Source of the DNA: Woeseiaceae bacterium
GTDB lineage: Bacteria; Pseudomonadota; Gammaproteobacteria; Steroidobacterales; Woeseiaceae
Assembly (NCBI GenBank): GCA_013001045.1
Contig: JABDNG010000039.1
Coordinates: forward strand, 1 to 45,178
Direction: 5' to 3'
Length of the DNA: 45,178 bases
The notes beneath the pieces were generated by a model. The model was not told where the DNA came from. It ran no database searches and worked only from the letters and a program-made list of their open reading frames with translations. The number at the start of each line of letters is the position of its first letter. Within the stretch, counting starts at the first letter, position 1. The position numbers were made by a program, and so were the translations under genes. Of the stretch, positions 6,958 through 15,175 are shown piece by piece.

Positions 6958-8730
6958 TCAGTCGGCGAGCGGGTTACCCGACACTGCGTCAAGGTCGCCC
7001 GACAAATCCCGATTTGATACTTCTCGAAGGCCGAATTCTTTCGCAATGAGGCGCATCGCTGCCTTTGCTTCGCTCTCCCCCCTGAAGCCCTCACCTACGA
7101 CAATTTCGTTGCCTTGCCGGTCGACCGCGGAGACCGAATAATAGATGATATGTTTCCCGCCCGACTGCGTTTTCAGCGTGCTCTTTTTCTCGAAACGCTC
7201 GAAACTGTTCTGATGCATCTGTTTACGGCTGACGGGAATGCCGAGTAGCCGCCGCACGGCGATGATGTTGCCCGCCTGTTTCGAGACTTCAAGAGAGTTC
7301 AGTAACAAATAGAGGCAAAAGACACCGATCAACGTCCCGACACCGCCAAAGATTCCGCCAAAAATCCGGTTGCCCTCCTCGACGGCAAAGTACCAGCCCG
7401 CCGCCGCAAAGATGGCCCCGACAAGGACACCGCCGAGCGATGGACCCGCGTGACGGCCCATTGGGTAAACCAGTTGCCTGCCACTCGCATGTTGCCGTAT
7501 TCGAATAATCTCGCCGACCGATGCATCGTCAATCACGCTCTGCACGGCCCGCGCTTTTTGTACCGTGCGATCGGACAAATGGCGCGATTGCATCGCCGTT
7601 TTGTATACCGGGATGTCGTAGTCGCGATCGAGGTCCGTGCCGTTTAATTCCGCATTCAGGTTCAGCCGCCATACGTGATAACTTCCGCCCTGCTCGGCGT
7701 CGGAAGCATCGAGGCCTTCAGGTACATCAAACCGGAATAGCAGTCGTGTACCGCTGGCGCCAGGTTCCGCATGTGCAACCAGCGTGTCCTGCCAAATCGC
7801 GTCTTCCTTGCGGCTACGGCTCTTGCCGCTACCCGAAACATAGGAATGCAGGTTGTTCAACGTCAGCTGGAATCGGGCCGCCGGATCGAACGGCATGTTG
7901 AGATCGATGGTGCCCCCTACGTGCCCGCCAATCGAGCCCGGGAATGGATCGAGCGTCACGGGTGCCGCGCCGAAGCGCCGCCACTCGAGCGTGCGGCGGA
8001 TCGCCCAGACCAGTAGCCCCAACCCGACCAGCGGGAACAACAGGCCGATGAGCGCCAGGTAGTTCTCTTTACGCGTCACCTCCTCATATACAAGAAAAGG
8101 CAATGCTGCCGAAATCAAGTTCCAAAACGCGGCGAACGCCCAGGCGCCCCACATTGCGGTCTTCGAGCTGGAGCGAATCGTCGCTGTTTGCCAGTTTTCA
8201 TTCAGCAACCACGGGGAATTCTTGTACTCGGATCGGCTTGCATCCTTTTCCGGTGCGGCTCGCCAGACGAAAATCAACAATCCGAGACCGAAGCCACCGA
8301 ACACAAACACGAAAATAGACTTGAAGCCGATAAGGCCCCAGCGCACGCGGCGATCGATGATCGAGTCATGCGGCGCGCCTGGATCGACGTAGACGAGAAT
8401 CTTGCTGCCGCTGGCCGCCTTGCTTTGCAATCGCCGGCCGGTTTCTTGTTGATAACCTCCGATATTGTCGCCGCCACGGCTGAGTGACACCCGATCGCCC
8501 ACGTACCGCTCGCCACCGTATGAATACGAATATTCGGCATACGCCTCGTAGGTGTCCGAGTCGCTGCCACTGTTCGATTCATAGCCACCGCGGATCAGGC
8601 TCGCTTCGACCGCTGCCCAATCCTGCATCCGCCATGCGTCGAACAGCGTGTTGCTGATGGACCACAGCATCCAGACACCAACCGCAAAAAACGGCAGTGC
8701 GAACAGGGTTACGACAATCTTGCCTTTCAT
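6958..8730 (-). CDS. DUF3592-type multi-pass membrane protein
   Basis: 590 residues. An N-terminal membrane helix (KIVVTLFALPFFAVGVWMLW) is followed by a DUF3592-like soluble segment: WAAVEASLIRGGYES ... YEAYAEYSYSYGGERYVGDRVSL ... GSKILVYVDPGAPHDSII. Then come helices near 130-155, 190-215 and 225-245, a beta-rich soluble domain (~265-400), two more helices (~430-485) and a C-terminal alpha/beta segment. The DUF3592 domain is usually found at the membrane surface with unknown role. No strong ribosome binding site precedes the ATG, so the start rests on the signal-like helix. It is the last gene before a convergent terminator. Confidence 0.75.
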   Translation of the reverse strand: MKGKIVVTLFALPFFAVGVWMLWSISNTLFDAWRMQDWAAVEASLIRGGYESNSGSDSDTYEAYAEYSYSYGGERYVGDRVSLSRGGDNIGGYQQETGRRLQSKAASGSKILVYVDPGAPHDSIIDRRVRWGLIGFKSIFVFVFGGFGLGLLIFVWRAAPEKDASRSEYKNSPWLLNENWQTATIRSSSKTAMWGAWAFAAFWNLISAALPFLVYEEVTRKENYLALIGLLFPLVGLGLLVWAIRRTLEWRRFGAAPVTLDPFPGSIGGHVGGTIDLNMPFDPAARFQLTLNNLHSYVSGSGKSRSRKEDAIWQDTLVAHAEPGASGTRLLFRFDVPEGLDASDAEQGGSYHVWRLNLNAELNGTDLDRDYDIPVYKTAMQSRHLSDRTVQKARAVQSVIDDASVGEIIRIRQHASGRQLVYPMGRHAGPSLGGVLVGAIFAAAGWYFAVEEGNRIFGGIFGGVGTLIGVFCLYLLLNSLEVSKQAGNIIAVRRLLGIPVSRKQMHQNSFERFEKKSTLKTQSGGKHIIYYSVSAVDRQGNEIVVGEGFRGESEAKAAMRLIAKEFGLREVSNRDLSGDLDAVSGNPLAD

Positions 8731-8754
8731 GCGACAAAGACTAGCAGGACCGTC

Positions 8755-8815
8755 GCCGATCCTCTGTGATCCCTGTCAAACGGGCTTGTGACAGCGCTTC
8801 GCGTCGAGGATCGGC
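8755..8815. other. Two-tier hairpin in the leader of the DUF3592 gene
   Basis: GCCGATCCTC (8755-8764) pairs perfectly with GAGGATCGGC (8806-8815), and inside it CTGTCA (8773-8778) pairs with TGACAG (8789-8794). There is no T tract on either side, so it is not a typical intrinsic terminator. It lies 25 bases upstream of the start at 8730, downstream of the cyclic-nucleotide-fold gene, and would be in the 5' leader or intercistronic RNA. Confidence 0.45.
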
Positions 8816-8874
8816 CTTTCGGGCCGGCGCGGACCATAGGTCTGTGCGTGCCCTGACGCGTCGGTAATTCCGAA

Positions 8875-9354
8875 TTAGTACCGTCCGTGCTGCTTGAAGA
8901 TGTAATTGTTGAGTTCGATGAACTCGCTGTTCATGCGATGAACGATGCGATGAGTGGATCGAGCGATTGCGCGCATGACTTTGTAAACGATCTGCGGATG
9001 CTCATCGATGACATTCTCGAAATCTTCACGTTTCAGGCTGAGGATGCGGCAGCGGCATAACGCTCGCAATCCGACCGTGTGCTCATGGCTGTCAATAAAA
9101 CTGAGTTCGCCGGCGAGATCGCCCTCTCGCAACACTGCGAGCCCGGCGACGTCACCTCCGCCGGTGCTTTTCACAACCTCCAGCTTGCCTTCCAGCAGCA
9201 CGTGCAGCGAATCATCGCTCGTCCCCTGGACAATCAAGTAATCGCCATCGGCCAACTCGCGAGGCGTCATGATATTGCCCAGCACGGCTGCCTCCTCTTC
9301 CGTCAATTCTCCGCCGAGAGAGGACAAAAGGAGCAGATTGGCTGTGTCTGTCAT
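8875..9354 (-). CDS. Cyclic nucleotide-binding-fold protein without DNA-binding domain
   Basis: 159 residues from the ATG at 9354, preceded by GGGGAAG; a longer reading to 9477 has no such support. The CAP effector-domain fold is clear: LADGDYLIVQGTSDDSLHVLLEGKLEVV, LREGDLAGELSFIDSHEHTVGLRALCRCRILSLKREDFENVIDEHP. The phosphate-binding cassette keeps GEL (82-84), but the Arg that contacts the cyclic phosphate in CAP is His here (EHTVGLRA against ERSAWVRA), so nucleotide binding is uncertain. No helix-turn-helix follows, only a helical tail. It is probably a stand-alone sensor or protein-interaction module. It lies 103 bases downstream of the glutathione transferase on the same strand. Confidence 0.82.
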   Translation of the reverse strand: MTDTANLLLLSSLGGELTEEEAAVLGNIMTPRELADGDYLIVQGTSDDSLHVLLEGKLEVVKSTGGGDVAGLAVLREGDLAGELSFIDSHEHTVGLRALCRCRILSLKREDFENVIDEHPQIVYKVMRAIARSTHRIVHRMNSEFIELNNYIFKQHGRY

Positions 9355-9457
9355 GTTTCTTCCCCAAGACCTGACTTGATTACAGGAATAATAGTGAAAT
9401 AAAAGCCTTGAACACCATACGTAGAAGGCCCAGTTGAGCTTGGCAATATCGCTGGGG

Positions 9458-10144
9458 CTAGGACTTCGTGCCCGCACCCATGAGCTCGTAATGCCCGCCG
9501 CGATCGAGGGCAGCCTTGTACGCGGGTTTCGCGCGCACGGTTTTTAGAAAACCCGCGAGATGTGGATAAGCTGAATCAAGATCCGTCCGTACTTCGGCCG
9601 CCTCCAGCGCAAAGCTCATTTGCACATCGGCCGCCGTAAATCGGTCGCCACAGAACCACTTTGAATGGCTCAGCGTGTCTTCCATGAAATCGAGATTGCT
9701 CTTCACGTTGGCATCGAGGTAGCTCGCGCGCACCTTGCCGGCGATTCCCTTCGCTATCGGTTTCACAAAAAAGGGCATGGGTGAAGTTTCAATGCGGGCC
9801 AGAATCAGCGAGATAATCATGAAGGGCATGAACGTGCCCTCGGCATAGTGCATCCAGTAGGTGTACTCACGCCATTCCGGCGTACCAGTATTCGGATGCA
9901 GACGGCCATCATCATACGTCTGCACCAGGTATTCGATGATCGCACCCGACTCTGCAACGGTCACATCGTCATCCACGATGACTGGGGCTTTGCCGAGTGG
10001 GTGTATCTCCTTGAGCTCGGGCGGCGCCAGGCTTGTCACTTTGTCACGGCCGTAGCGCTTTATTTCATAGTCGACGCCGAGCTCTTCGAGTAGCCACAGG
10101 ATGCGTTGCGAACGCGAATTTTCGAGGTGATGAACGATCAGCAT
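9458..10144 (-). CDS. Glutathione S-transferase family protein
   Basis: 228 residues, standard for the family. The thioredoxin-like N-terminal domain has NSRSQRILWLLEELGVDYEI (Ser at the usual catalytic region), LGKAPVIVDDDVTVAESGAIIEYLV with the cis-Pro and the Glu-Ser glutathione-contacting pair. The all-helical C-terminal domain (~85-220) has the N-capping FTAADVQMS segment. It likely conjugates or reduces with glutathione in the cytoplasm; the substrate is unknown. GGGGGA precedes the ATG. It is divergent from the secreted gene at 10277. Confidence 0.88.
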   Translation of the reverse strand: MLIVHHLENSRSQRILWLLEELGVDYEIKRYGRDKVTSLAPPELKEIHPLGKAPVIVDDDVTVAESGAIIEYLVQTYDDGRLHPNTGTPEWREYTYWMHYAEGTFMPFMIISLILARIETSPMPFFVKPIAKGIAGKVRASYLDANVKSNLDFMEDTLSHSKWFCGDRFTAADVQMSFALEAAEVRTDLDSAYPHLAGFLKTVRAKPAYKAALDRGGHYELMGAGTKS

Positions 10145-10276
10145 TGTTTTTCCCCCTGAATTCTGAATTTCATACAGGATACTGCAATTTTGACCTTCAG
10201 GCTCTCGCTCAGGACCAAGCAGTACATCTTTGAACTGCTATAGTTATCTATGAAAACACGCCATGGAGACCAAAAA

Positions 10277-10963
10277 ATGAAAAAAATCACAATATCTTCG
10301 ATTGTAATTAGCTTGATGCTGTTGCTTGGCAGCAATGCGCATGCACAGGCGATTGAAGCCGTCTATGGAATAAAATATGACGACAGCGGTGCTGCGAAAG
10401 CCGCAATAGACGAGATTTTTCAAGATGACGCCGTAAGCGGCACTAAAGTTAGCCTCTACGTCCACGATTTCGGCGTGCCGGGCAACGCAACGCACACTGT
10501 GGTTGCTGACTATGATAGCTATGCTGCGCGCGACAAACTGGATACGGCACTTATCGGAAGCCATGGTTGGGCGAGGTATGAACTCGCCACTCAGGGCTCG
10601 AAATCGATGTCTTCTGAATTGGCTATCGTCGTCAAAGACTATGGCAACGCACGCCATGAAGCCGGATACCTGGTCGCATTCTCTATGCAGGTCCGCGATC
10701 CCGCTGCCTACGTTACGGCTCTCGGAAAACTGAATGATGCCATTGGCAATCCGGGCGTTCTCCGGCTGGTAGCGATACGCTCAGGCCTCGCGAATGTGAC
10801 GCACGCCGTGCTGGTTGGCGGCGCTGATTTCGCCGCTACGAACGCTTACCTTGACAAGTTATTTGCAAGCGATGCCTATGCGGCATTCAATGCCGAAGTT
10901 GCCAACAATCGCACCATGCTTAACGTGGGGATGTATCGACGCGTCGGCCACTGGGGTTACTGA
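10277..10963 (+). CDS. Secreted protein with duplicated alpha/beta domain, function unknown
   Basis: 228 residues from the ATG at 10277 (GGAG upstream, signal peptide MKKITISSIVISLMLLLGSNAHA). The mature part appears to be two related halves of about 100 residues. The first reads YGIKYDDSGAAKAAIDEIF ... GNATHTVVADYDSYAARDKLD ... LAIVVKDYG. The second reads YLVAFSMQVRDPAAYVTALGKL ... ANVTHAVLVGGADFAATNAYLD ... LNVGMYRRV. The strand-helix-strand order suits a ferredoxin-like or dimeric alpha-beta barrel fold. I know no function. In size, export signal and tandem layout it parallels the gene at 516-1283, though I see no strong residue-level similarity. It ends just before a strong terminator. 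Confidence 0.72.
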   Translation: MKKITISSIVISLMLLLGSNAHAQAIEAVYGIKYDDSGAAKAAIDEIFQDDAVSGTKVSLYVHDFGVPGNATHTVVADYDSYAARDKLDTALIGSHGWARYELATQGSKSMSSELAIVVKDYGNARHEAGYLVAFSMQVRDPAAYVTALGKLNDAIGNPGVLRLVAIRSGLANVTHAVLVGGADFAATNAYLDKLFASDAYAAFNAEVANNRTMLNVGMYRRVGHWGY

Positions 10964-10985
10964 CCGGACGATTTCGCACGAAACG

Positions 10986-11024
10986 GCAAACGGCGGCTTT
11001 CAATCAAAGCTGCCGTTTGCTTTT
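10986..11024 (+). terminator. Rho-independent terminator
   Basis: GCAAACGGC (10986-10994) with GCTTT pairs with AAAGC-T-GCCGTTTGC ending at 11020, making a ~15-pair stem (one G-T pair) around a five-base loop, followed by TTTT. It closes the gene ending at 10963. Confidence 0.85.
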
Positions 11025-11112
11025 CCCCCCAGGGAAGTGTGCACGTATCATCGATTTCTCGTAGCATGGGCACCTTGAATTTGAGCGAACTCCCAAACCC
11101 ACAATTGACACC

Positions 11113-13284
11113 ATGAAGATCGTGCACTTCACGCGCTGCCTCGCCTTGCTGCTCTGCGTTCTTTTCGCCGCAAGCGGCTTCGCGCAGGAGGCAGAAGGCG
11201 ATGCCGCGCCCGTTTCACCAGACCTGAATTCGCTGCAAACCAACTGGTGGGCGTACTTCGAAGGCACGCGGGACGAAGTCGAGCCTCGGATTAAGGCGTT
11301 TCTTGACGAGACGGGCGCAGAGACCGCTACGCTGGCGCCGCAAAACCAGCTGATCGCGCAGTCAATCCTGGAGGCAGTCCGCGATAATCTGACCGCATTC
11401 CTTGCGTTACTTGATGGTACCGAACTCGAGCCGCAGGACCTCGAGCCGGCGGCGGCGAGTTATTCGATCGACGAGTTACTCAGTCTCGCCGCCATTGCTC
11501 GCGACGCACGCGACGCTGCGTCCGAGGAACAGCTGGAAGTCGATCGCGAGCAACGCGTGCTCGACGGCACCCGCCGGCATCGTGATGCCGTCTTTGACGA
11601 TTACGTCGACGCGACCGCCGGGGACGAACGTTGGTTGGCGGGACTCCGGCTTCTGCAGGCGCGTTCGGCCCAGGCGATTTCTACGCGCCGTCTGGCGCTC
11701 TTGACGGAACGGACTGAACGAGCGAGCACCCATGCCGATGCGCTGGAGGCACGCGCGAACCTCGCGAGAACTCGATTGGCAGTTACAGCCGACGATGCAG
11801 ATCTCGACGCGTTGATCCAGCGTATCGACTCGAACCAGGCCGCCGTCGAAAAAGCGCAGGCGGCGCTGCGCGAGGCGCAGATTGCGGCAAGCGGGCTCGA
11901 TCTGGACACGGCGCAGGGTCGCTCTCAACAACGCTTGCAGCAACAGAGACTCCTTGAGGCTGAGATTCGCCTCGCGTTGGCCGAAGCGACGCTCGCCCGA
12001 ACCGGCGCACAGCGCTGGTGGACGGAAATCATGCTGGACCGCGCGCCTGACACGAATGCACTCGAGGATCAGGTGCTTCAGTGGTCGGAGTTCATACGGA
12101 ATATCGAGCAGCGCATGCCGAACTGGCGTGAACTGACCGGCAACGAGCTGCTTGCTGTGCAGAGCGTAAACCGAGACGGTCTGAATCGAGCGTCGCGTCG
12201 CTTGCTGGACCAACGGCTGGGTACGGCCCAGGAAACACTGGCACAAATCCAGGAGCTGGATGACGCAAGCGCGGAACTTGACCTACTAATGCTCGTGGTA
12301 GACAACGCGGCCGCTGAGTACAAGGGCGCATTCAAGTCGTGGCTCGGTGGCATGAGCCGCGCGGTCAAGACCGGCTACCTGCGGGTTGCAGGTCTGGCTG
12401 ATGTCACCTTGTTCTCCGTCGGTGAGGCGCCGGTTACGGGCGGCGACATCCTTCGAGTACTCATTATTCTGACCGTGGCCTACCTTCTGTCGCGGGGCAT
12501 TCGCAGCGCAATCCGTCGTTTCGGCAGTAAGGAGTCCGCCGGTACGCAGGCATCCCTGTACACCGTCGGACGCCTCAGCCATTACACGATCATAATATTC
12601 GGCGTAGTCATCGCGTTGTCGTCGATCGGGCTCGACTTCAGCAACCTGGCACTGGTCGCCGGTGCGCTCAGCGTTGGCATCGGTTTTGGTCTGCAGTCCA
12701 TCGTCAATAATTTTGTTTCCGGCCTGATCATCCTGTTCGAGCACTCGCTTCGAGTGGGCGACTTCATCGAACTCGACACCGGTCTAACCGGTACCGTTAA
12801 AGCGATCAATGTTCGCAGCACACTCATCAACACCAATGACAATATCGACATTGTCGTACCGAACTCCGAGTTTGTTACCACGAGACTCACTAACTGGACG
12901 CTAGGCGAACGTATACTTCGAGTCCGAATACCGTTTGGCGTGGCTTATGGCAGTGACAAGGACACGGTCAAGGAAGCGGCACTCGAGGCGGCGGCCGACG
13001 TGCCCTACACGTTAACGCACATGAAAGGGCGTGAACCCGATGTCTGGCTCGTGGAGTACGGCGACAGCAGCCTGAATTTCCTGCTGCTGGTCTGGGTGAA
13101 TCGGCAGGGCGCGCGACGCCCGACTCGAACCCGTTCCGCCTATCTCTGGGCCCTGGAAACCAGGCTCACAGAACATGGCATCGAGATTCCGTTTCCGCAA
13201 CGCGATCTGCACCTGCGCTCCGGCTGGCCGGAGCCCCAGCCCGCCACACCGACACAATTACCCGCCGAGCAGGAAGAGGCATGA
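11113..13284 (+). CDS. Large MscS-family mechanosensitive channel with periplasmic coiled-coil domain
   Basis: 723 residues. A signal peptide (~1-24) leads into a long Ala/Arg/Glu-rich helical region (~90-430), probably periplasmic coiled coil as in MscK/DUF3772-type channels. Membrane helices follow near 444-462 and 494-512, then the pore helix LALVAGALSVGIGFGLQSIVNNFVSGLIILFE with the Gly/Ala packing pattern of MscS TM3. The cytoplasmic MscS beta domain follows (VGDFIELDTGLTGTVKAINVRSTLINTNDNIDIVVPNSEFVTTRLTNWT) and an alpha/beta C-terminal domain. It should open under membrane tension during hypo-osmotic shock in the inner membrane. The ribosome binding site is weak. It stands alone between a terminator and the small gene at 13555. 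Confidence 0.9.
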   Translation: MKIVHFTRCLALLLCVLFAASGFAQEAEGDAAPVSPDLNSLQTNWWAYFEGTRDEVEPRIKAFLDETGAETATLAPQNQLIAQSILEAVRDNLTAFLALLDGTELEPQDLEPAAASYSIDELLSLAAIARDARDAASEEQLEVDREQRVLDGTRRHRDAVFDDYVDATAGDERWLAGLRLLQARSAQAISTRRLALLTERTERASTHADALEARANLARTRLAVTADDADLDALIQRIDSNQAAVEKAQAALREAQIAASGLDLDTAQGRSQQRLQQQRLLEAEIRLALAEATLARTGAQRWWTEIMLDRAPDTNALEDQVLQWSEFIRNIEQRMPNWRELTGNELLAVQSVNRDGLNRASRRLLDQRLGTAQETLAQIQELDDASAELDLLMLVVDNAAAEYKGAFKSWLGGMSRAVKTGYLRVAGLADVTLFSVGEAPVTGGDILRVLIILTVAYLLSRGIRSAIRRFGSKESAGTQASLYTVGRLSHYTIIIFGVVIALSSIGLDFSNLALVAGALSVGIGFGLQSIVNNFVSGLIILFEHSLRVGDFIELDTGLTGTVKAINVRSTLINTNDNIDIVVPNSEFVTTRLTNWTLGERILRVRIPFGVAYGSDKDTVKEAALEAAADVPYTLTHMKGREPDVWLVEYGDSSLNFLLLVWVNRQGARRPTRTRSAYLWALETRLTEHGIEIPFPQRDLHLRSGWPEPQPATPTQLPAEQEEA

Positions 13285-13298
13285 AAGATCAGGCGCTC

Positions 13299-13333
13299 GC
13301 GTTGCGCGCGGGCTGCATGTCAGCGCGCAACGC
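13299..13333. other. GC-rich hairpin after the MscS-type gene
   Basis: GCGTTGCGCGC (13299-13309) pairs perfectly with GCGCGCAACGC (13323-13333) around a 13-base loop, with a further outer TCAGG/CCTGA pairing across a bulge. It starts 15 bases after the stop at 13284. No T tract follows, so it may be a Rho-dependent end or mRNA-stabilising structure. Confidence 0.5.
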
Positions 13334-13554
13334 CTGACCTGGCTCCCCCTCCATACCAGTATTGAGCCTACCAACGACCTTATTTCCAATATAGATCAAT
13401 GAGTTACCACCTCGGCTTGGCACGGGTTCGCCCTGCCTGACGAGGATTGTGAACATTTGTGGCCACCGGGTGGCGCAGCTCAAATTTCATCGATAATGAC
13501 GCTTGTAACTCGGCGCCGCATGGCGCGTCGCCAGTGCGCTAAGGAGAAAACTCG

Positions 13555-13920
13555 ATGTACGGCTTTCCACTTCATACGGATATGATTCTGGCAATCGCGG
13601 TTGCGGCAGCGTTCGCGCTCGGCTGGATGCTGCAGCGTCTTTTCAAGTCGCTGCGCGCCAAAAACCGTATTGAGCTGTTAAGCGATCGCATCGCTCGTCT
13701 TGAGGGGCAAAGAGATTCGGCACACCGCGTTTCTCTCGATTTGGCCGCCAGCCATACACAGCTGCTCGGCGATTTCCATGAGGCGGAATGGACGATTCGT
13801 GGTCTAAAAGCGGAGCTTCATACGCGCAACGACAGAATCGAAGCGCTCAAGGAAGACCGTGGGCACGATTTACCGTCTTTGAGTGACGAGTTCTGGGCCG
13901 TCGAAAAGACCGTGCAGTAA
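13555..13920 (+). CDS. Membrane-anchored coiled-coil protein, hypothetical
   Basis: 121 residues with AAGGAG before the ATG. A single membrane helix (~10-30, MILAIAVAAAFALGWMLQRLF) is followed by a basic segment and a coiled coil (ELLSDRIARLEGQRDSAHRVSLDLAASHTQLLGDFHEAEWTIRGLKAELHTRNDRIEALKED). The C-terminus (LSDEFWAVEKTVQ) is short and acidic. I recognise no family; the layout recalls small inner-membrane proteins with a cytoplasmic coiled coil. The 271 bases before it hold one GC-rich hairpin and no credible gene. It converges on the GAF protein gene. Confidence 0.7.
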   Translation: MYGFPLHTDMILAIAVAAAFALGWMLQRLFKSLRAKNRIELLSDRIARLEGQRDSAHRVSLDLAASHTQLLGDFHEAEWTIRGLKAELHTRNDRIEALKEDRGHDLPSLSDEFWAVEKTVQ

Positions 13921-13965
13921 ACGCAACGTCGCCGCGTCCATAACGAAAGCCCTTACCGACATTAA

Positions 13966-14925
13966 CTAAGCCGCCGTCTCCTGCGGGTTGTAGATGCGGC
14001 GCTCGGCTTCCTTCAGCAATCCTTTAGCATTGCCATGCCGTTCTGGCTTGAAGGCAATCGCATCAATTCCGATGCTGTACTCGTGCCGACTGTCCTCATC
14101 GCGATTGTAATCGCCAATTTCCTCGTTGAAGCGTCGGCGAACATGATCGACATCTTCCAGGTTGGTTCCTGCCAGAAGCACACAGAAAAAATCTGACGAA
14201 ATGCGTGCGACGATATCGGAGTTACGAAACGTCGACGCTAGCTGATGCGCAAATTCGACAGCTGCGGCATCACCCGAGTCTCGGCCGAGAGTATCATCGA
14301 TCGACTGCAGATTCTGGAAGTGAAACAGCAACATCGTCGCCGGCTGTTCGGTGCGTACGCACATTGACAGCAAGTGCTCGGCGATCATCAGGAAACCGTT
14401 CCGATTGGACAACGATGTAATCGGATCGACGGTCGCAACATCGGCATCGATCAATTCCTCTTCGACCATTCGGCCCAGTTCACGCAACAGTTGAGCCTGT
14501 TCATCGGTAATTTCTTTGGGCTCACGGTCGATCACACACAGCGTGCCGACGCGGCTGCCGTCAGGCGCGCTGAGCGGATAGCCCGCATAGAAGCGGATGT
14601 TCGGGTCGTGGCATACCAGTGGATTGTCACAAAAGCGTTGATCTTCGGACGCGTCGTTTACGATCATGATCTTGTCGTCGAGAATGGCGTGACCGCAAAA
14701 GGACACGTTCCGTGGCGTCTCGGAGACGTCCAGCCCCTGGACGGACTTGAACCATTGCCGATCGGCGTCGACTAACGAGACGAGCGCGATAGGCGTCGAG
14801 AAGATCTGTTTTGCGAGTCGTGTTACACGATCGAAACGCTCTTCAGGCAGTGTATCCAGGAGTTTCAGGCCCCGCAGGGTCTCTAGCCGTCGTGTCTCGT
14901 CGCTGGGTGTAGGAGGAGCTAACAT
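13966..14925 (-). CDS. GAF domain protein with degenerate GGDEF domain
   Basis: 319 residues from the ATG at 14925 (GAGGG upstream; the ATG ten codons earlier lacks a site). GAF domain at ~27-160: RVTRLAKQIFSTPIALVSLVDADRQWFKS ... VSFCGHAIL ... FYAGYPLSAPDGSRVGTLCVID. A GGDEF-type domain follows at ~163-319 with DPITSLSNRNGF and LLFHFQNLQSIDDTLG. The signature that should read R-x-GGDEF is RISSDFF at 241-247, so both active-site glycines and the Glu are lost. It cannot be expected to make cyclic-di-GMP and is more likely a regulatory or binding module that senses a small molecule through the GAF domain. The 250 bases upstream hold only the terminator of the next gene. Confidence 0.85.
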   Translation of the reverse strand: MLAPPTPSDETRRLETLRGLKLLDTLPEERFDRVTRLAKQIFSTPIALVSLVDADRQWFKSVQGLDVSETPRNVSFCGHAILDDKIMIVNDASEDQRFCDNPLVCHDPNIRFYAGYPLSAPDGSRVGTLCVIDREPKEITDEQAQLLRELGRMVEEELIDADVATVDPITSLSNRNGFLMIAEHLLSMCVRTEQPATMLLFHFQNLQSIDDTLGRDSGDAAAVEFAHQLASTFRNSDIVARISSDFFCVLLAGTNLEDVDHVRRRFNEEIGDYNRDEDSRHEYSIGIDAIAFKPERHGNAKGLLKEAERRIYNPQETAA

Positions 14926-15094
14926 ACTGATCCCTCTTGATAAATAACCGGTCATTGGGCTTATCGGCCGGATTTGACATAAATTTAGTCGTTATTTGAT
15001 CTTGGTGCCTGTCGATTCGATTAGTGGGACACGCGTCACACAATTGTTGCGCTTGTGGAACAGGACCGGGTGTCCAAAGCACGACTTGACCAGC

Positions 15095-15123
15095 AAAAAG
15101 AAACGGGGCCACGAGGGCCCCGT
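15095..15123 (-). terminator. Rho-independent terminator (minus strand)
   Basis: ACGGGGCC (15103-15110) pairs with GGCCCCGT (15116-15123) around five bases; read on the minus strand the stem is followed by TTTCTTTTT. It closes the beta-propeller lipoprotein gene ending at 15176. Confidence 0.85.
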
Positions 15124-15175
15124 CATTTTGATTGAGGACTGCCCAGAAACGCTTCGCGCCTCGGAGCGTCCTCCA

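Noticed and set aside
13289-13483. Possible 64-codon minus-strand gene between the MscS-type gene and 13555
   Set aside because: No ribosome binding site, no family likeness, and it covers a GC-rich hairpin.
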